DNA of 11,220 nucleotides, taken from positions 1-11,220 of the forward strand of contig NZ_MXAP01000089.1 in assembly GCF_002027555.1 (NCBI RefSeq). The letters run 5' to 3'. Position numbers and translations under genes: made by a program. Numbering within the stretch: the stretch's first letter is position 1; each line of letters starts with the position of its first letter. Of this stretch, positions 7,124 to 11,220 are shown piece after piece. This stretch comes from Moraxella equi (GTDB lineage: Bacteria; Pseudomonadota; Gammaproteobacteria; Pseudomonadales; Moraxellaceae). The notes beneath the pieces were generated by a model. The model saw nothing but the letters and a program-made list of their open reading frames with translations, did not search any database and was not told the origin of the DNA.

Positions 7124-8635
7124 ATGACCCCCTATATTTGGCAATTTGACAATTTAAATACCGCTCTAAGTGAGCTTAACCCCACTTGGCACGGGCAATT
7201 TACCGCCCAAAGCACTCGTATTACTACCGACACTCGCACCATTAACGCAGGCGATATTTTTTTGGCAATTCGTGGCGATAATTTTGACGGACACGAATTT
7301 GTGGGTATTGCCCTTGAAAAAGGGGCGGTGTTGGCGATTGTTAATGAAAAAGTGGAAAGTGATTTACCCCAGCTTATCGTAGGCGACAGCAAAAAGGCAC
7401 TCGGGCTTTTGGGCAAATACCGCCGTGATGTCCACCCTGATTTGCAAGTGGTTGCCCTGACAGGCTCGGCAGGCAAAACCACCACCAAAGAAATGCTGGG
7501 CAGTATCCTAAACCAAATCGCCCCCACGCTGATTACAAGGGGGAATTTGAACAACGATTTGGGTGTGCCAATGATGCTCCTGGAGCTGACGGACGAACAC
7601 AAATTTGCCGTGCTAGAACTTGGGGCGAACCACATTGGCGAGATTGCCTACACCACACGCCTTGTGTCGCCTGATGTGGCGTGCGTGCTTAACATTGGTA
7701 CGGCTCATTTGGGCGAGTTTGGCGGTCGGGAAAACATTGCCAAAACCAAAGCCGAAATCTTTCAAGGACTTGATGAAACTGGCGTGGCGGTGCTACCTTA
7801 TGGCGATGAATTTTTTGGGTTGTTGGCAAATGAAGCCGGCAAATTTACCGCTCAAATTTTAACCACAGGCGAAAAAAATGTCCCACCCCGTGAAGCGATG
7901 GATTTTTCCAAACTTAGTGAAGCCGAACAAGCCGAGCTTGACAAATTAGACTTTGTGCAAGTGATGGGCGATGTCTTTGCTGATGATGTGGAAGTTTTGG
8001 CGGATAAGGTTGGCTTTAATTTGGTGGTCAATTTGGCGGTGGACGAATTTGACGAAGGTCAAGTACTGCTTCCTTTTGCAGGCGAACATAATGTTGGCAA
8101 TGCCTTGTCCGCCACCGCCTGTGCCTTGGCGTTGGGTGTGGGTTTTGACTTGATTGTAAGTGGTCTAAATAATGCCAAACCCGCCAAAGGTCGTTTAAAT
8201 TTCAAACCGTTTAACAACCATCTGATTATTGACGACACTTATAACGCCAATGTCCCTGCGATGATTGCAGGGTTGAAAGTGTTAAATGCCCAAAAGTTTT
8301 TGGAAGAAAATGCTTATGATAAAACTCTGATGGTGATTGGCGACATTGGTGAGCTGGGCGATGACAGCATTTCTGAACATCAATCTTTGGGCGAGCAGAT
8401 TGGGCAGATTTGCGTGGATAAGCTCATCTGTGTGGGAAGTTTAATGAAAAACACTTTTGACACCGCCCAACAAGCTGGCATTGATAGCGTGCATTTTAAC
8501 GATAAATCCCAAGTCACCCAAGAAATTTTGTCCACGATTAACACTGGCGAAAATTGGGCAGTGCTGTTTAAAGGGTCAAGATTTATGGCAATGGAAACTT
8601 TGATTCACGATTTAACCCAACCTGTAAGCGAGTAA
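7124..8635 (+). CDS. murF: UDP-N-acetylmuramoyl-tripeptide--D-alanyl-D-alanine ligase MurF
   Basis: A 503-residue ATP-dependent cytoplasmic ligase that adds D-Ala-D-Ala to complete the UDP-MurNAc-pentapeptide. The N-terminal domain has TDTRTINAGDIFLAIRG (35-51). The ATP loop LTGSAGKTTTKEML is at 112-125 with Lys118. TRGNLNNDLGVP (138-149), ELGANHIGEI (165-174) and NIGTAHLGEFG (190-200) follow. DDTYNANVPAM (370-380) corresponds to the common DDSYNANP, with two substitutions. VIGDIGELG (404-412) is the usual late motif. It is about 50 residues longer than E. coli MurF (452), partly from an acidic insert around 250-280 (PPREAMDFSKLSEAEQAELDKL). GAG lies 8 bases before the start. The AT-rich gap upstream includes TACTAT at 7072-7077, which might be a -10, but no good -35 pairs with it. 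mraY begins 3 bases after the stop. Confidence 0.97.
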   Translation: MTPYIWQFDNLNTALSELNPTWHGQFTAQSTRITTDTRTINAGDIFLAIRGDNFDGHEFVGIALEKGAVLAIVNEKVESDLPQLIVGDSKKALGLLGKYRRDVHPDLQVVALTGSAGKTTTKEMLGSILNQIAPTLITRGNLNNDLGVPMMLLELTDEHKFAVLELGANHIGEIAYTTRLVSPDVACVLNIGTAHLGEFGGRENIAKTKAEIFQGLDETGVAVLPYGDEFFGLLANEAGKFTAQILTTGEKNVPPREAMDFSKLSEAEQAELDKLDFVQVMGDVFADDVEVLADKVGFNLVVNLAVDEFDEGQVLLPFAGEHNVGNALSATACALALGVGFDLIVSGLNNAKPAKGRLNFKPFNNHLIIDDTYNANVPAMIAGLKVLNAQKFLEENAYDKTLMVIGDIGELGDDSISEHQSLGEQIGQICVDKLICVGSLMKNTFDTAQQAGIDSVHFNDKSQVTQEILSTINTGENWAVLFKGSRFMAMETLIHDLTQPVSE

Positions 8636-8638
8636 ACG

Positions 8639-9748
8639 ATGTTATATTGGCTCATTGATTATTTTGACATTTTGTATCGCCAGACCATTGCGTCTTTGGG
8701 GCTAAGGAGCTTGCTTGCGGTCATGACGAGCATGGCGATTGTGCTGATGGCGGGCAAGCCTGTCATCGCCTACCTGCGTAACCTAAAATACGGTCAAGCG
8801 GTACGCACAGACGGCCCAAAAACGCACCTTGTCAAGCAAGGCACGCCAACGATGGGTGGTGTGCTGATTTTGTTTGCCATTGGGATTTCTACTTTGCTTT
8901 GGGCAAATTTGACAAACCCTTATGTGTGGATTTTGATGGCAGTCATGGTCATCTTTGGGGCGGTCGGCTGGCGTGATGACTGGCTAAAAATCAAGCATAA
9001 AAACCCCCAAGGCTTGGTTGCCAAAAAGAAATATTTTTGGCTGTCGGTGGGGGCGTTGCTCGCTGGTGGGTCGCTTTACTATATCTCTTTACAACAAAAT
9101 CCCACCACCATGCACGCCATGCAGGATTTGCTTATTCCTGCCTTTAAAAATCTGTACATTCCCTTGTCTGCCATACCCTTTGGGCTTGGCTTTATTACGC
9201 TCACCTATTTTGCCATTAACGGCACGTCCAATGCGGTCAATTTAACAGACGGCTTGGACGGCTTGGTCGCCTTGCCTGTGGTGCTGGTGTCGGCAGGGCT
9301 TGGGGTGTTTGCTTATGTGTCGGGTCATGTGGCATGGGCAAATTATCTGTCCGTGCCGTATATCGCTTATAACAGCGAAGTGGTCGTGGTCTGTGCGTCC
9401 ATGATTGGGGCGTGTTTGGGCTTTTTGTGGTACAACGCCGCCCCTGCCGAGGTGTTTATGGGCGATGCGGGGGCATTGAGTCTAGGCGGTATGCTTGGCA
9501 CGATTGCGGTGATGACACGTCAAGAGATTGCCTTTATCCTAATGGGCGGTATTTTTGTCATGGAAGCTTTGTCGGTTATCATCCAAGTCGGCTCGTACAA
9601 ACTGCGTAAAAAGCGGGTCTTTTTGATGGCACCTTTGCACCACCATTTTGAAGAAATGGGGCTAAAAGAAACTAAGGTTGTGATACGTTTTTGGATTGTA
9701 TGTATTATCCTTGTGGTGTTATCACTCATGACATTAAAATTAAGATAA
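8639..9748 (+). CDS. mraY: Phospho-N-acetylmuramoyl-pentapeptide-transferase MraY
   Basis: A 369-residue polytopic inner-membrane enzyme that transfers phospho-MurNAc-pentapeptide to undecaprenyl phosphate, forming lipid I; it is the step after MurF. Family motifs: [19 protein letters not shown] (56-74), the Asp pair RDDWLK (112-117), [12 protein letters not shown] (198-209), the catalytic-site block [14 protein letters not shown] (271-284) and the histidine loop [11 protein letters not shown] (331-341). About ten membrane segments are expected and the hydrophobic pattern agrees. Length is close to E. coli MraY (360). Around the Asp pair the usual GFxDDYxK reads GWRDDWLK, a mild variation. 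It sits 3 bases after murF, so the two are almost surely cotranscribed, and it is the last gene before a strong terminator. Confidence 0.97.
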   Translation: MLYWLIDYFDILYRQTIASLGLRSLLAVMTSMAIVLMAGKPVIAYLRNLKYGQAVRTDGPKTHLVKQGTPTMGGVLILFAIGISTLLWANLTNPYVWILMAVMVIFGAVGWRDDWLKIKHKNPQGLVAKKKYFWLSVGALLAGGSLYYISLQQNPTTMHAMQDLLIPAFKNLYIPLSAIPFGLGFITLTYFAINGTSNAVNLTDGLDGLVALPVVLVSAGLGVFAYVSGHVAWANYLSVPYIAYNSEVVVVCASMIGACLGFLWYNAAPAEVFMGDAGALSLGGMLGTIAVMTRQEIAFILMGGIFVMEALSVIIQVGSYKLRKKRVFLMAPLHHHFEEMGLKETKVVIRFWIVCIILVVLSLMTLKLR

Positions 9749-9751
9749 AAT

Positions 9752-9783
9752 AAAAAGCCCTGCGGAGATGCGGGGCTTTTTTT
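9752..9783. terminator. Bidirectional rho-independent terminator between mraY and the permease
   Basis: AAAAAGCCCTGC (9752-9763) pairs with GCGGGGCTTTTT (from 9770) around the loop GGAGAT, with one T-G wobble. Seven Ts follow on the plus strand, and on the minus strand the stem is followed by TTTTTATTTTA. It can therefore end both mraY (+) and the convergent permease transcript (-). It marks the downstream end of this part of the dcw cluster. Confidence 0.92.
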
Positions 9784-9839
9784 GAGGTGTGAGTTTTGTT
9801 TTAAAACCAAACATCCTTGTCTGATTTAACTTTACCAAT

Positions 9840-11066
9840 CTATCCGCCAAAACTTGGCACCATGCCCAAATAACCGCCAATTTGGGCGATGATGTTTATT
9901 ATGCCAAAGACGATGACAAAATAAATCATAAATTGACCGCCAAAGGCTCGGTAGGTGCTATCAGGGTGCTTTTGGCGGTGAGCCTTGGCAAGCAGGGCAG
10001 GGACGATGACGCCCCACACGGTCAAGGCAAGCCCTGCAAAGCCAATGGCGGTTGTAAAGCCAAACGGGGCAATCAGACTTAGCACCAAAGGCGGTAAGAA
10101 CACCACCGCCACCGCATAGGCTCGCCCTGTCTTGTCATCGCCAAACCCAAAAAAATCACTCAAAAAGTCAAACAATCCCAACGCCACGCCCAAAAAGGAA
10201 CTGGTCAATGCCATGTAAGCAAATGCCCCCAACATGGTGCCGATAAAGCCCGATTTGCCAATCGCCCCTAGTAGCGTTGCCACATCGCCGTCTTTGGCGA
10301 TGACGGGGGCAAAATCGGTGCGTGGTAGGTTGCCTTGGACGACCACTTGCCACAGCAGATAAAACCCGAGTGCCATGAGTGTGCCTATCAAGACCGATTT
10401 GGCGACTTTGGCGGTGTCGCCCCCAAAGTATTTGACCATGCTTGGTACGCCGATATGATAGCCAAAAGATACAAGCACCGTGGACAATGCCACCCAGATG
10501 TAGGGCGTGTAAGCCATGCCAGTCGGGGCGTGAGTGTCAAAGAGCGTATCTAGACTAACCGATGACATCATGCCAAAGGCAGAGATAAAAAAGCTGACTA
10601 TCATGCCAATCATCAGTACGCTTGCCACTCTGTCCACCACCCGAGTTGAGAGCCACACAAACACCGCAAACAGTATGCTGATGATGAGCGAACCTAGGCG
10701 TGGGGCGATGTCTGTGCCTGTCAAGGCAGACAGATGACTGGCGGTCAAACCCCCGCCACTGGTGATGTAGGCGTAGAGCAGGATATACAGCACAAAGACG
10801 AGCGATAGGCTATTGATGGTGTTCCAGCCTTTGCCGAGCAAGGATTTGACGATGGTTGCAAGGTTGGCACTCGGGGGGAATGTAGTGCTGGCTTCTAATA
10901 TCATAAGACCCGATGCGTACATACAAAGCCAAGTGTAGGCGAACACCAACAGCGACCATGAGAACCACACGCCTGCCGTGGCGGTAGGATTGGCGAGCAT
11001 GCCCGCCCCAATGGCGGTGCCTGCGATAATCATCGCCCCGCCAAAGACCGAAGGGGATTTTGACAT
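9840..11066 (-). CDS. mtr: Aromatic amino acid permease, HAAAP family (Mtr/TyrP-like; probably tryptophan)
   Basis: A 408-residue inner-membrane, proton-driven importer of aromatic amino acids with about eleven hydrophobic segments. Family features: GTAIGAGMLANP (16-27) in the first helix, YASGLMILEAS (50-60), LLGKGWNTIN (76-85), YILLYAYITSGGG (94-106), SFGYHIGVPSMVKYFGG (200-216) and SSFLGVALGLFDFLSD (289-304). The SGLMILEA and LGKGWN blocks look closer to E. coli Mtr than to TyrP as I recall them, so tryptophan is the favoured substrate; tyrosine or phenylalanine cannot be excluded. The start at 11066 has AAGG 7 bases upstream and a promoter at 11107-11135. No TrpR- or TyrR-like operator was recognised. 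The gene is convergent to mraY, shares its terminator, and seems unrelated in function to the wall cluster. Confidence 0.9.
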   Translation of the reverse strand: MSKSPSVFGGAMIIAGTAIGAGMLANPTATAGVWFSWSLLVFAYTWLCMYASGLMILEASTTFPPSANLATIVKSLLGKGWNTINSLSLVFVLYILLYAYITSGGGLTASHLSALTGTDIAPRLGSLIISILFAVFVWLSTRVVDRVASVLMIGMIVSFFISAFGMMSSVSLDTLFDTHAPTGMAYTPYIWVALSTVLVSFGYHIGVPSMVKYFGGDTAKVAKSVLIGTLMALGFYLLWQVVVQGNLPRTDFAPVIAKDGDVATLLGAIGKSGFIGTMLGAFAYMALTSSFLGVALGLFDFLSDFFGFGDDKTGRAYAVAVVFLPPLVLSLIAPFGFTTAIGFAGLALTVWGVIVPALLAKAHRQKHPDSTYRAFGGQFMIYFVIVFGIINIIAQIGGYLGMVPSFGG

Positions 11067-11106
11067 AAATAAACCTTGATAACCTGCCGATGTGGCAAAA
11101 GGGGCT

Positions 11107-11135
11107 ATTTTAATCGTTTTTTGGCGTAATTACAA
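11107..11135 (-). promoter_or_regulatory. Sigma70-type promoter for the permease gene
   Basis: On the minus strand, TTGTAA (11130-11135) and TAAAAT (11107-11112) are separated by exactly 17 bases, matching consensus at 4 of 6 and 5 of 6 positions. Transcription would begin near 11100 and give a leader of about 35 bases. The -10 overlaps the stop codon of the small upstream frame. Confidence 0.55.
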
Positions 11136-11220
11136 ATACGATAGCACCATAAGCCAATAAAAACCCAATCAACATCTTTATAACACGATTGTCTTTTAAA
11201 ACTTGAATCATCAAACTAAC
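11110..11220 (-). CDS. Partial small membrane protein, 3' end only (runs off the right edge)
   Basis: The minus-strand frame is open from the window edge to TAA at 11110-11112 (36 codons before the stop). It has an internal ATG at 11209-11211 that would give a complete 33-residue peptide, beginning MIQVLKDNRVIKMLIGF. The residues IKMLIGFLLAYGAIVFVI form a credible single membrane segment followed by the short polar tail TPKND. No ribosome binding site can be judged because the window ends 9 bases upstream of that ATG. It may be the tail of a longer gene or a stand-alone small membrane protein. Its first 20 bases are the right terminal repeat. I do not recognise the family. Confidence 0.4.
   Translation of the reverse strand, partial: VSLMIQVLKDNRVIKMLIGFLLAYGAIVFVITPKND
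11201..11220 (-). repeat. Right copy of the 20-bp terminal inverted repeat
   Basis: ACTTGAATCATCAAACTAAC is the exact reverse complement of bases 1-20. It forms the first codons of the small minus-strand frame ending at 11110. See the left copy for interpretation. Confidence 0.9.

Noticed and set aside
7132..7635. Long minus-strand open frame (167 codons) opposite murF
   Set aside because: Antisense shadow of a well-supported gene; no start signal or independent protein features.
1..11220. The whole window as a transposon with 20-bp terminal inverted repeats
   Set aside because: It contains essential single-copy division and wall genes and no transposase or recombinase; flanking repeats at a contig edge explain the pattern more simply.
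1..11220. CRISPR array, tRNA, rRNA, toxin-antitoxin or anti-phage defence genes
   Set aside because: I looked for regularly spaced repeats, tRNA-like cloverleaf ends and typical small toxin/antitoxin pairs and saw none; the frameshifted gene at 6405 is too uncharacterised to be called one.

Overview
The window looks like a chromosomal segment from a gammaproteobacterium of the family Moraxellaceae, most likely Moraxella. The support is a short-form dcw (division and cell wall) cluster, Acinetobacter/Moraxella-like protein sequences, and moderate GC in the core genes with AT-rich intergenic DNA. The genus is an inference from recall, not a search result.

Layout. A gene-poor AT-rich leader (1-386) precedes a lipoprotein FKBP-type peptidyl-prolyl isomerase (387-1247), which is closed by a rho-independent terminator. 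The plus-strand dcw block follows: rsmH (mraW), ftsL, ftsI, murE, an AT-rich frameshifted gene of unknown function, murF and mraY. The block ends at a bidirectional terminator (9752-9783) shared with a convergent minus-strand gene for an Mtr-like aromatic amino acid permease (9840-11066). Upstream of the permease are a sigma70-type promoter and the 3' end of a small membrane-protein reading frame that runs off the right edge.

How the genes work together. FtsL and FtsI (PBP3) belong to the septal divisome. MurE and MurF add the third residue and the D-Ala-D-Ala dipeptide to the UDP-MurNAc peptide. MraY moves the finished MurNAc-pentapeptide onto undecaprenyl phosphate. RsmH methylates 16S rRNA and by tradition opens this cluster. 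The cluster stops after mraY, with none of murD, ftsW, murG, murC, ddl or ftsQAZ in the window.

Most notable observations: (1) a perfect 16-bp palindrome at 3403-3418 inside ftsI, identical to the canonical chromosomal parS (ParB-binding centromere) sequence; (2) a 202-codon AT-rich gene wedged between murE and murF whose frame is broken and then restored by two compensating one-base shifts at or near short homopolymers; (3) an exact 20-bp inverted repeat at the two extreme ends of the window; (4) an unusually long basic cytoplasmic tail on FtsI. I found no CRISPR array, tRNA, rRNA, transposase gene or obvious defence system.
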